NCBI GenBank assembly: GCA_003501375.1
Contig: DNPO01000080.1
Coordinates: forward strand, 1,217 to 7,595
Reading direction: 5' to 3'
DNA from: Candidatus Sumerlaeota bacterium
Lineage (GTDB): Bacteria > Sumerlaeota > Sumerlaeia > UBA8349
Length of the DNA stretch: 6,379 nucleotides
The translations under genes and the position numbers were made by a program. The notes under the pieces were generated by a model. That model was not told the DNA's origin and made no database searches. It saw nothing but the letters and a program-made list of their open reading frames with translations. This document shows positions 1 to 6,344 of the stretch, in pieces. The first letter of the stretch is position 1. Every line of letters begins with the position of its first letter.

Positions 1-356
1 AATTCGCAAATGGCCATACCATCGGAGGTCGGCTCGACGAAAGCGTCGTGCTTCTGAGCGGTAAGACCGGTCATGGGCTGGAACCAGTGAGCATAGTGAG
101 TCGCACCGTTTTCAATCGCCCAGTCCTTCATGGCATTGGCAACAATGTCGGCAATGGAGGGGTCGAGGGGCTGGCCGCCGCAAAGGGTCTTGCGCATTTG
201 TGCAAAAACCTTCTTGGGAAGGCGTTCTTGCATGATGCGTTCGCTGAACACATACTTACCGAAGACTTCGTCAATCTTTTCGTTCGTGTAGTCCACATTA
301 GTGTTGAGGGGTTTAACTTTGGCAATCTGAGCAATAGCGGTTTTTCTCGAACTCAT
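1..356 (-). CDS. glnN: Type III glutamine synthetase, N-terminal part (cut by window edge)
   Basis: Glutamine synthetase makes glutamine from glutamate, ammonia and ATP in the cytoplasm. Only the first 118 codons are visible; GSIII proteins are usually about 700 residues, so most of the catalytic domain lies beyond the left edge. The reading frame starts MSSRKTAIAQIAK and stays open to position 1. The diagnostic part is residues 87-106, which include HYAHWFQPMTGLTA and QKHDAF, matching the conserved N-terminal segment of GSIII (HWFQP-TG-TAEKHD). Residues 64-86 (LDPSIADIVANAMKDWAIENGAT) also fit this family and not types I or II. The ATG at 354-356 follows a strong AAGGAG (minus strand, 365-370) with 8 bases of spacing, so the start is secure. 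It lies 237 bases downstream of the membrane protein gene on the same strand, far enough to be a separate unit. Family assignment is from recalled motifs. Confidence 0.93.
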   Translation of the reverse strand, partial: MSSRKTAIAQIAKVKPLNTNVDYTNEKIDEVFGKYVFSERIMQERLPKKVFAQMRKTLCGGQPLDPSIADIVANAMKDWAIENGATHYAHWFQPMTGLTAQKHDAFVEPTSDGMAICE

Positions 357-593
357 TACTTTTTCTCCTTGGGTGATTGAGAATATTGGGCGGAGATCTC
401 AGTCCAATTCTTGTTTTGAGCGGGTGAAGGTCTGCCCCTCACCGCGTTAACTCTCAACGGTTTTACTGCAAATTCTGTGCCACCGTATTGTAACATAGTC
501 GAATGCCTGCAAACATTGGTCATTCGCGAATACACTCCTATAATGCTCCGACAAAAGCAACAAAAAAGACACACGAGAGTATGAACAAAGGGG
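357..593 (-). promoter_or_regulatory. Intergenic region upstream of glnN with candidate promoters
   Basis: This gap separates the membrane-protein stop codon (TGA, 594-596) from glnN. No convincing gene or GC-rich terminator was found. Two minus-strand promoter candidates can be read. The first is TTTGCA (508-513), a 15-base spacer and TACAAT (487-492) preceded by an extended-10 TG, which would give a leader of about 120 bases. The second is TTGGAC (402-407), a 16-base spacer and TATTCT (380-385), which would give a very short leader. A small inverted repeat, CGAATG...CATTCG, spans about 500-526, and the self-complementary ATTCGCGAAT lies at 522-531; either could be a regulator site. I saw no sigma-54 type GG-N10-GC element. 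The promoter calls are weak matches and need transcript mapping. Confidence 0.3.
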
Positions 594-3125
594 TCATTTC
601 TTACAATTTTGTATGATTTTTTCTGGCTTGTTGTATAACCAGAGCGCAATGGAAATCAAAATTCCCCCCAATGCTAACAATAATCCTTCGGTTAGGCGCG
701 GGGGCCAATAATTCATGGTGATCTCTTTTGCATTTGCTGAAACCTGCACGGCGCGGAACATGGTTTCGCAGGGGAGGATCTCACTTGGTTGTCCATCGAC
801 ATGGCATGTCCAACCGGAAAAGTAAGGTTCCGGCACGTAAACCCACCCGGCGGGATGATTTTCAGGAAGCGTGATATGAAGACTATTAGATTTTTTCTCC
901 GCGTATTTCCAGCCGGTAATCCATTGTCCTCCGGGAACGGGAGTGGGGAAGGTTTCAATGGGATTGGGGTGAGGCAGTTCAAAGACATCTGCCAGAATAT
1001 AGCGGCGATGCTTAAAAGAGCAAGAACGCGGTAATCCCACGCTGTACAGCAAGACAGGCGCATTGGCTGCGTTGCGAATTCGCAACGCATTAACTGCCGT
1101 ACCGGTGGTATAGTCGGCGGATGGTGTTACCCTAAAAAGTGCAACATTTGGCGAGGCGATACGCGTGCCTTCGACGATGTCCGGGTTCAATGCTTTGACT
1201 GCGTTTACATCTTGAAAGAGAGAGAATCCTCCGCCAGAAATCACCTTGTTGTTTTGCATGGATTCAACCTGCAATTGCCATTTAGCCGGTGCCTCTGCAT
1301 TCCAAGTTCCATAGGCCTGAAGAAAATTTACAAGCATTTCGGCAGAGGGCAAAACCCAAGGTTTCTGTAGGGGTAACGTGATCGTTTCCCCTGCTGCCAG
1401 CACCGATGGCGGCAGCATGGGCCAGTCGCAATCAACCGGGCCAACGGCTTTGAGCGGGCCAAAGCGACTGAGCAACGGACTTTCCGGATTGCGCACCAGC
1501 CCAAAGTGAGTCGGGTACAGCGTGACCATTCCCTTGTTTACCTGTCGCATAAACGCGGCGTATCGCTGGGGAATCAGCGGGTCGTACCCCTGAATATCTT
1601 CCAAGCCCTCCAAAGGACTGAGTCCAGGCAGAAGGGTTTCACCAAAGTTTGGGCGTGTGTAATTATAACTGTATTGTATACCAATGTCCTGCGCAAAAAA
1701 ACGCTCGCCGGGGTGGAGTGCCATTATCGACCCGATGCTTCCCTGATGGAATCGTTCTAACGAAATCGTAGAAATTGTTTTTGTGTCCACGTGCAGCGAT
1801 ACAAAAGTGATGGCATTGGAACAACTCGTAATGAGAATCACTCCCAGTAAAATCTTGCCCCGGGTGGTTGCTAATCCATAATAATCCCAGAACCGTTGCA
1901 GTCCTATTCCGGCTAAAACCAGGGTAAAAAAGAACACCAGAAAAAGAATGCGTTTGGGATCGTGGAAGTTGGCGTAACTGGGCAATATCTTGTAAAAAAG
2001 CGGTGCTGCGACATTCCACGAAAGAAGCAAAGCGGCAAGCAGAGCAGCCAGTGAGGCCATAACAGCAGCGGTGGGTGCCATGTGGTTTTGCCGTTTTTTC
2101 AGTGCAAACCAAACGGGTAATCCCAGTGCAAGCAACGCCAGAAAGATGGCCGGAATGCTGGGGTATAGAATGGTTTCGGCATCTTCCGGCGATCCGGTTC
2201 CGCCGACAAACGCGCACCACAGACCGCGCAAGTCCAGTGTCCCCTGCATCACGCGGCCCAAATCGAGTTTGCTGGCACGTTCGCATTCTTGCTGGAAAGC
2301 AACCGTGGGAAACCACTGTGGGGCAGAGAGAAGAATGCCGAGAATGGCTTGGAATGTGAGGAATTTAAGAGGGAGCCAACACCTTTTTACCACAGGGACA
2401 CAGAGGCACAGAGAACTGCACCCTTCTTGCAGGTTTTCAGTTCTCCGTGCCTCTGTGCCTCTGTGGTGAAAAAGGGATTCAATAAAAAATTGCACCCCAC
2501 AAAAAAGGATCAGCCCGCCCTGGCAATAAACCGCCAACTGAGGCGCTCCCGCAAGTATCTGGCAGGCTGCAAAAACACCACCCAAAACCAACCAGCGGTT
2601 GTCTCGTGTTGCGCGGAATTTTTCCGAAGCAAATAACATCCACGGGAAGAACGATGCAACCTGCAAGTAAGCGCCAAAGGCCAGATGCGCCTTGGTCCAC
2701 CCGGCGATCATGATGAGAATCCCCGCAAACAACGGCCCCTCGGCCCAGCCTTTTTTTCCTAAAACAGTTCGCAGGAAAAAGAAGGTACCAACACCCAAAG
2801 ATGCAATGTGAGCGGTATTGATAAGATTAAAAATTTCCGGAAACGGCAACAGAAAGAAGAGCCAGTGGCCGGGATACAGCACCCCCCACTGTGGATTAGC
2901 CAGCAGTGGCACTCCAGCGAAATAGGTACGATTCCAGAGGGGGAGTTCCCCGCTCCACAGCAAGTGCGAAACATGTACACGCATGGGATAAAACTGCGTT
3001 ACAATGTCCATGAACCAAGGGATTTTGCTATCCAAGAGGTTGGGTAGAAACAACGGTGCCCAGATAATTATCCAGCACCAATAAGGCATACAGGTCTTAT
3101 GGGCCTTGCAGGACTCATGGGGCAT
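594..3125 (-). CDS. YfhO-like multi-pass membrane protein (GT-C type glycosyltransferase candidate)
   Basis: This 843-residue integral membrane protein probably acts in surface polysaccharide or lipid glycosylation. The N-terminal half carries about 11 hydrophobic segments, roughly at residues 14-31, 85-119 (two), 131-167 (two), 176-215 (two), 252-275, 322-342, 352-370, 391-411 and 424-441. A soluble, probably extracytoplasmic, region spans about 450-810, and one last helix lies at 812-831. The first loop has the GT-C/YfhO pattern: MDIVTQFYP (39-47), ELPLWNRTYFAGVPLLANPQ (60-79) and LYP (83-85). The end has the YfhO-type EPYFSGWTCHVDGQP (766-780) and FRAVQV (790-795) before the last helix. 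The ATG follows AGGGA (3132-3136), which overlaps the stop codon of the upstream glycosyltransferase gene, suggesting translational coupling. Residues 217-248 are encoded by a palindromic repeat and are probably a recent insertion. Substrate and activity are unknown; many YfhO-like proteins have no demonstrated function. Confidence 0.82.
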   Translation of the reverse strand: MPHESCKAHKTCMPYWCWIIIWAPLFLPNLLDSKIPWFMDIVTQFYPMRVHVSHLLWSGELPLWNRTYFAGVPLLANPQWGVLYPGHWLFFLLPFPEIFNLINTAHIASLGVGTFFFLRTVLGKKGWAEGPLFAGILIMIAGWTKAHLAFGAYLQVASFFPWMLFASEKFRATRDNRWLVLGGVFAACQILAGAPQLAVYCQGGLILFCGVQFFIESLFHHRGTEARRTENLQEGCSSLCLCVPVVKRCWLPLKFLTFQAILGILLSAPQWFPTVAFQQECERASKLDLGRVMQGTLDLRGLWCAFVGGTGSPEDAETILYPSIPAIFLALLALGLPVWFALKKRQNHMAPTAAVMASLAALLAALLLSWNVAAPLFYKILPSYANFHDPKRILFLVFFFTLVLAGIGLQRFWDYYGLATTRGKILLGVILITSCSNAITFVSLHVDTKTISTISLERFHQGSIGSIMALHPGERFFAQDIGIQYSYNYTRPNFGETLLPGLSPLEGLEDIQGYDPLIPQRYAAFMRQVNKGMVTLYPTHFGLVRNPESPLLSRFGPLKAVGPVDCDWPMLPPSVLAAGETITLPLQKPWVLPSAEMLVNFLQAYGTWNAEAPAKWQLQVESMQNNKVISGGGFSLFQDVNAVKALNPDIVEGTRIASPNVALFRVTPSADYTTGTAVNALRIRNAANAPVLLYSVGLPRSCSFKHRRYILADVFELPHPNPIETFPTPVPGGQWITGWKYAEKKSNSLHITLPENHPAGWVYVPEPYFSGWTCHVDGQPSEILPCETMFRAVQVSANAKEITMNYWPPRLTEGLLLALGGILISIALWLYNKPEKIIQNCKK
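2382..2475. repeat. Imperfect palindromic repeat of 8-base units, inside the membrane-protein gene
   Basis: The left arm (2382-2418) and right arm (2438-2475) are inverted copies around a 19-base centre. By hand alignment 34 of 38 columns match, with three mismatches and one single-base gap. Each arm contains three tandem 8-base units: CACAGGGA, CACAGAGG and CACAGAGA in the left, and CACAGAGG, CACAGAGG and CACGGAGA in the complement of the right. The centre can pair further through CTGCA (2416-2420) and TGCAG (2428-2432). The outer ends are CCTTTTT/AAAAAGG. Sequences of the type ACCACAGAGGCACAGAG recur in many environmental bacterial genomes as dispersed repeats, as I recall; no second copy is in this window. 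No flanking direct duplication is obvious and no transposase is nearby. On the minus strand it is read as residues 217-248 of the host protein. Confidence 0.85.
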
Positions 3126-3134
3126 GCTGTGTCC

Positions 3135-4268
3135 CTATCGATTCGTTTGCGGCAAATGCCGCAAGATAGCGTCAAAAACCTGCTCGGGTTGGATGTCGCG
3201 CATACAAGTGGTCGTGTGCAGACATTCCTTGCGATAACAGGGTGCGCACGGATGCGGACTCACCACTTTTTCCCCGCGTCCGTACAGGTCAATCTCCGCC
3301 GCGCTGGTCGGGCCGATCAACGCAATCACCGGCTTCTTGCGTCCGATGGCCAGGTGCATGGCAAGCGAGTCGGCACTAAGAATCAGGTCGCACAATTCGA
3401 TAATGCCCATGAACTCGGTCATGTTGTTCTTGGTTCCAGCATCGATCAATGCGCCTTGCGGGCAGTTTTCCAGCAGGAAGGAATTGAACTCGCGCTCGCG
3501 GGGTCCGCCCAATAACAAAAGCGTGGAATCTGTTTTTTCGTGGAGAATGGTGATCAGGTCCATGAAGTTGTCGCGCGGCCATTGCTTGGTGGGAAAAACC
3601 GCTCCGCAGCCCGTGTTGATGCCGATAATGGGACGACCTTTGGGCAAGCCGAGGATTTGCGTGAAGGTTTTCATGAACACACGCGACTCTTTGGCGAGTT
3701 CCAAAATATATTCCTCATCCGCAAAAGGTAGTTCTGCCATTTCACAAACAATTTGCGGTTGGGACTTCTGGTTTTGGCGGAATTTGAGTTCGTCGTCAAT
3801 GCCAAGACGCAGGGCGTATTCCGACGCATCGTTGTGGATAAAAAGCGAATTCGTTTCCGAATTCAGCGCAAACCCGCGCTTTTCCTTGGCATGCGTCAGA
3901 GAGTCCAGCGCCAGCGCACGGCGTTCCTTTTCAAAGTTCAGCACAAGGTCAAAACTTTCCGCTTGAAGGATGAGAGAAGTGTCAGAACTCCACACCATGA
4001 GACGATTGATCTCGGAATTGTGCCGCAGGAGCGGTTCTGCTTCCGGGTCCGTGAGCCAGGTAATATGGCAATGGGGTTGCTGCTTGCGCAGAACGCGCAA
4101 CACCGGGGTCGTACGGAGCACATCGCCCATCGCGGCTAATTTAATTATCAGGATTCGCGAAGTGACCGGCGCATAGAAGGTGCAACGTTCGTTGCAATGT
4201 ACGCATTTACCGCAGGGTTTGTAGCCGTTGTAGTACAGGCAGTCAATTTTGATGGCGGAGTTGGACAT
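3135..4268 (-). CDS. Glycosyltransferase family 9 (heptosyltransferase-like) with cysteine clusters
   Basis: This 377-residue cytoplasmic or membrane-associated enzyme probably transfers a sugar from a nucleotide-sugar donor to a lipopolysaccharide-like or other surface glycan acceptor. Family 9 features: RILIIKLAAMGDVLRTTPVL (38-57) is the classic N-terminal strand and glycine loop; GINTGCGAVFPTKQWP (216-231) opens the second domain; SADSLAMHLAIGRKKPVIALIGPTS (298-322) and EIDLYG (325-330) form the donor site. Cysteines cluster at both ends: C10, C19, C22, C25 and C29 before the first strand, and C341, C344, C349 and C355 near the C-terminus, a pattern suited to metal binding though this is inference. 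I chose the ATG at 4266-4268, with AGG 6 bases upstream, over an in-frame TTG at 4298 that has no ribosome binding site. It ends 9 bases before the membrane protein gene, so the two are probably cotranscribed. The sugar and acceptor cannot be told from sequence. Confidence 0.9.
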   Translation of the reverse strand: MSNSAIKIDCLYYNGYKPCGKCVHCNERCTFYAPVTSRILIIKLAAMGDVLRTTPVLRVLRKQQPHCHITWLTDPEAEPLLRHNSEINRLMVWSSDTSLILQAESFDLVLNFEKERRALALDSLTHAKEKRGFALNSETNSLFIHNDASEYALRLGIDDELKFRQNQKSQPQIVCEMAELPFADEEYILELAKESRVFMKTFTQILGLPKGRPIIGINTGCGAVFPTKQWPRDNFMDLITILHEKTDSTLLLLGGPREREFNSFLLENCPQGALIDAGTKNNMTEFMGIIELCDLILSADSLAMHLAIGRKKPVIALIGPTSAAEIDLYGRGEKVVSPHPCAPCYRKECLHTTTCMRDIQPEQVFDAILRHLPQTNR

Positions 4269-4304
4269 AAGAGGCCTGGTTGTGAACGTGGTGGACAAAA
4301 TAGA

Positions 4305-4340
4305 GCAGAGTGGATCGAAAAAAATGTTTCATCCCTCTGC
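4305..4340 (-). other. Hairpin between the ROK kinase and glycosyltransferase genes
   Basis: Plus-strand segments GCAGAG (4305-4310), GGAT (4312-4315) and GAAA (4317-4320) pair with TTTC (4327-4330), ATCC (4331-4334) and CTCTGC (4335-4340). The result is a 14-pair stem with two single-base bulges and a 6-base loop. In the minus-strand transcript it lies 14 bases past the kinase stop codon and 36 bases before the glycosyltransferase ATG. It is followed by TCTATTTTG, not a clean T-run, so it is more likely an attenuator or an mRNA processing or stability element than a full terminator. It could also be chance. Confidence 0.4.
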
Positions 4341-4354
4341 CCTTATCCCTACTG

Positions 4355-5326
4355 TTATACTTTTCCTTGCCGCATGGCGAGGGCGCACGCGCCAAGCACG
4401 CCGGCCTTGTCGCCGACGGCGGACGGTTCAATGCGAATGCTGTCGCCAGAGAACATGCCGAGATTTTCGCGAAGGCTTTTGCGAATCGGATCAAAAAGAA
4501 TGTCGCCCAATCCTGCCATGCCGCCGCCGAAAACAAACAAGTCCGGGTGCAGCGTGACGGAAATGTTCACCAACGCAATGCCGAGGTAATACCCGGCGCG
4601 TTCGATAGCGGCGAGGATGGATTTATCACCCGCACGTGCGGCGCGTCCCATCGCTTCCGTATTCATCTCGGTCGGGTTGCCGTGAACGATCTCCAGCAAC
4701 TTCGGCGCTTGGCCGGAGAACATGAGGCGCAGCCCCTCCCCCGCAAGCGCGGGCCAACTGGCAATGGTCTCGACACAGCCGCGCACGCCACAACCGCAGG
4801 AGCGACCGTGGGGTTCCACAATGATATGGCCGAGTTCGCCAGCGGAGCCAATGGGGCCAAGATGCAGGTGTTTATTGATGACAATGCCACCGCCGATGCC
4901 GGTGCCGAGTGCAAGGAAGGCGAAGGTGTCAGCGGTTTTGCCGAGACCAAAGTCTAACTCGCCCAGAGTGGCGGTACGAACGTCGTTTAGAATATAAATG
5001 GGGCAATCAAGGCGTTTTTGCAGAATTTCGCGCACCGGAACGTTGGGCCAGTGACCGGGAAAGTTCGCGAAAAACTTCACAATGCCGTTTTCAATATCGA
5101 GTGTTCCCGGACAAGCCATGCCGAGCGCTGATGGTTTAACGCCTGCTTGTTGAGCCAGACGTGCCGCTTCGTCTCCAATGCGGCGCAATACGCCATCGTG
5201 TCCGTCTTGGCTCTGAGTGGGGATTTTGCTCTCCAGAAGAATATTTCCCTGCGCGTCACACAGGGCAAATTTTGTACCGGTTCCGCCGAGATCAACGCCA
5301 AGGTAGAAGTTATTTTCCGCTGCCAC
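4355..5326 (-). CDS. ROK-family sugar kinase (glucokinase-like)
   Basis: This 323-residue cytoplasmic kinase probably phosphorylates glucose or a related hexose or amino sugar with ATP. The ROK layout is complete: phosphate loop DLGGTGTK (12-19), catalytic-region ND (114-115), LGTGIGGGIVI (140-150), GELGH (163-167) with the sugar-binding glutamate E164, and the zinc site made of H167 and the CGCGVRGCVE signature (C177, C179, C184, E186). A nucleotide-site GGG follows at 267-269. The length is normal for a glucokinase. The start is GTG at 5324-5326 behind AGGA (5334-5337) with 7 bases of spacing. One departure is NDVRTATLGE at 114-123, where many family members read ND-A-N-AA-GE. It heads the minus-strand group with the glycosyltransferase and membrane protein, suggesting supply of activated sugar, although housekeeping glucose phosphorylation is equally possible. 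ROK repressors are excluded because there is no N-terminal DNA-binding domain. Exact substrate is uncertain. Confidence 0.92.
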   Translation of the reverse strand: MAAENNFYLGVDLGGTGTKFALCDAQGNILLESKIPTQSQDGHDGVLRRIGDEAARLAQQAGVKPSALGMACPGTLDIENGIVKFFANFPGHWPNVPVREILQKRLDCPIYILNDVRTATLGELDFGLGKTADTFAFLALGTGIGGGIVINKHLHLGPIGSAGELGHIIVEPHGRSCGCGVRGCVETIASWPALAGEGLRLMFSGQAPKLLEIVHGNPTEMNTEAMGRAARAGDKSILAAIERAGYYLGIALVNISVTLHPDLFVFGGGMAGLGDILFDPIRKSLRENLGMFSGDSIRIEPSAVGDKAGVLGACALAMRQGKV

Positions 5327-5491
5327 GTTCTTTTCCTTTTCTCTAGTGAAAAATACTGCCTGTTATGGTTCTGCCCGGGCAATCCAATACGCCCTATTTA
5401 CTATTGAGAGCGGTGGCGGGAAAATCAACAAAAAACATTTCACGGCAATGGAGCGAAGAAGTCCTCAAACGCCATCTTTTTATTTTTCTTC
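5327..5491. other. Divergent spacer between ROK kinase and arsenic operon
   Basis: This spacer separates the leftward kinase gene from the rightward arsR promoter. It must hold the kinase promoter, but I could not pick a convincing -35/-10 pair on the minus strand. A 10-base palindrome, TGCCCGGGCA, lies at 5370-5379. Short open frames crossing here have no ribosome binding site or recognisable protein. AT-rich runs are present near 5428-5440 and 5476-5490. Confidence 0.4.
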
Positions 5492-5521
5492 TTGCATTCC
5501 GCTCTTCAATTACACTATACT
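5492..5521 (+). promoter_or_regulatory. Promoter of the arsRC operon
   Basis: A -35 box TTGCAT (5492-5497) and a -10 box TATACT (5516-5521) are separated by 18 bases, close to the sigma-70 consensus. Transcription would be expected to start near 5528, in the middle of the adjacent inverted repeat, about 26 bases before the arsR ATG. Because the -10 box lies inside the left arm of the repeat, a bound repressor would directly block RNA polymerase. Predicted from sequence only. Confidence 0.72.
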
Positions 5522-5542
5522 TCGCCAAGTGGCGAAGTATAG
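5515..5542. promoter_or_regulatory. ArsR operator: perfect 13-base inverted repeat
   Basis: The left arm CTATACTTCGCCA (5515-5527) and right arm TGGCGAAGTATAG (5530-5542) are perfect inverted copies separated by AG. The repeat covers the -10 box of the promoter on its left side and touches the arsR ribosome binding site AGGAGG (5541-5546) on its right. With transcription expected to begin near the centre, the mRNA would carry only one arm, so this acts as a DNA site and not an RNA hairpin. Dimeric ArsR-family repressors bind such repeats and release on arsenite or antimonite binding. Binding of this ArsR to it is inferred from position. Confidence 0.82.
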
Positions 5543-5553
5543 GAGGATAACCC

Positions 5554-5916
5554 ATGCGCCGATTTTTAGATATTACCAAAGCCCTTTCCGATGAAAGCCG
5601 CGTTCGAGCCTTGCTCGCTTTGCGCGACGGCGAACTCTGCGTCTGCCAACTTATCGAACTACTCGGTTCCGCCCCGTCCACCATTTCCAAGCACATGACC
5701 GTGCTGGAACAAGCCGGGTTGGTCGAATGCCGTAAGGATGGACGGTGGCGATTTTATCGCTTGCCGGGGCTGTCCGCCGCCGACACGGTAAAGGGCGCGT
5801 ATGAATGGCTGGCGCTGTCGCTGGGAAAATCCCCGCAAGCGACCGAGGACAGAAAACGCTTGAAAGAAATCCTCCGACGAAAAAAGGAGGATATTAGCGA
5901 ATGCTACAAAAACTGA
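5554..5916 (+). CDS. arsR: ArsR-family arsenite-responsive repressor
   Basis: This 120-residue winged-helix repressor is expected to bind the inverted repeat just upstream and shut off its own operon until arsenite or antimonite is present. The helix-turn-helix spans about residues 27-57, with recognition helix SAPSTISKHMTVLEQAGLV (39-57) and wing CRKDGRWRFYRL (59-70). The metal site is the ELCVC motif at 27-31 with C29 and C31, as in E. coli-type ArsR. The third cysteine that E. coli ArsR has three residues after its second is absent here (I34). C59 and C117 are the only other cysteines and could serve as a third ligand. The ATG follows AGGAGG (5541-5546) with 7 bases of spacing. Its 3' end overlaps arsC by 16 bases. 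Neighbouring arsC supports an arsenic-sensing role over other metals. Confidence 0.93.
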   Translation: MRRFLDITKALSDESRVRALLALRDGELCVCQLIELLGSAPSTISKHMTVLEQAGLVECRKDGRWRFYRLPGLSAADTVKGAYEWLALSLGKSPQATEDRKRLKEILRRKKEDISECYKN

Positions 5917-6338
5917 AAGTCCTCTTCCTGTGCACTGGCAATTCGTGTCGCAGTCAAATGGCGGAGGGCTGGACACGCGCGCTGAAATCCGACCAGATCG
6001 CAGCGTACTCCGCCGGGATTGAAACGCACGGTCTTAATCCCAACGCCGTGAAGGTTATGTTCGAAGCGGGGGTGGATATTTGGGGGTATCGCTCTAAGTT
6101 GGCGTCCGAGTTTAAGAACATTACATTTGACTACGTTATTACCGTTTGCGGGCACGCAAATGAAAACTGCCCGGTCTTTATCGGCAAGGCAAAAGTGTTG
6201 CATGTGGGTTTTGACGATCCGCCCGCATTGGCAAAAAATGCAAAAACTGAGGAAGAGGCGTTAAACCACTACCGCCGCGTACGAGACGAAATCCGCGCGT
6301 TTGTGGAAGGGTTGCCAGAATTTCTCACAGAAAGGTAA
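5901..6338 (+). CDS. arsC: Arsenate reductase, thioredoxin-coupled (low-molecular-weight phosphatase fold)
   Basis: This 145-residue cytoplasmic enzyme reduces arsenate to arsenite using a cysteine relay that is finally reduced by thioredoxin. The CX5R phosphatase loop is CTGNSCR, with nucleophile C11 and R17. The relay pair is C83 and C90 in VCGHANENC (82-90), and the general-acid loop is HVGFDDPP (101-108), with D105 in the place of the S. aureus ArsC aspartate. All key residues of the S. aureus/B. subtilis type are present, and the length is typical (about 130-145 residues). This distinguishes it from the glutaredoxin-type ArsC of E. coli and from plain tyrosine phosphatases, which lack the C83/C90 pair. 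The ATG lies inside the end of arsR behind GGAGG (5886-5890), giving coupled expression. The resulting arsenite needs an exporter, which is not in view. Confidence 0.95.
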   Translation: MLQKLKVLFLCTGNSCRSQMAEGWTRALKSDQIAAYSAGIETHGLNPNAVKVMFEAGVDIWGYRSKLASEFKNITFDYVITVCGHANENCPVFIGKAKVLHVGFDDPPALAKNAKTEEEALNHYRRVRDEIRAFVEGLPEFLTER

Positions 6339-6344
6339 AGCATT

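Noticed and set aside
516..544. Plus-strand promoter-like TTGGTC-17-TATAAT
   Set aside because: The -10 box is perfect, but the -35 is poor and no plausible plus-strand gene follows; it would only give antisense RNA to the membrane-protein gene. Possibly real but unsupported.
356..649. 97-codon minus-strand frame across the glnN upstream gap
   Set aside because: It overlaps the end of the membrane-protein gene and the glnN ribosome binding site, has low-complexity composition and matches no family I know.
1663..2316. 217-codon minus-strand frame inside the membrane-protein gene
   Set aside because: It is an out-of-frame shadow of the YfhO-like gene; the hydrophobic helices and family motifs are in the other frame.
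2382..2475. Palindromic repeat as a transcription terminator or CRISPR-like element
   Set aside because: It lies in the middle of an open reading frame, occurs once in the window, and has no spacer-repeat structure.
2071..2636. Overlapping plus-strand frames covering the palindromic repeat
   Set aside because: They are antisense to a well-supported gene, and the residues over the repeat only reflect the repeat itself.
3337..3966. 209-codon plus-strand frame antisense to the glycosyltransferase
   Set aside because: Serine- and arginine-rich composition typical of an antisense shadow, no ribosome binding site, no recognisable motif.
4269..4298. Upstream TTG start adding 10 residues to the glycosyltransferase
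   Set aside because: No ribosome binding site precedes it, and the added residues STTFTTRPL look non-coding; the ATG at 4268 precedes the conserved cysteine leader.
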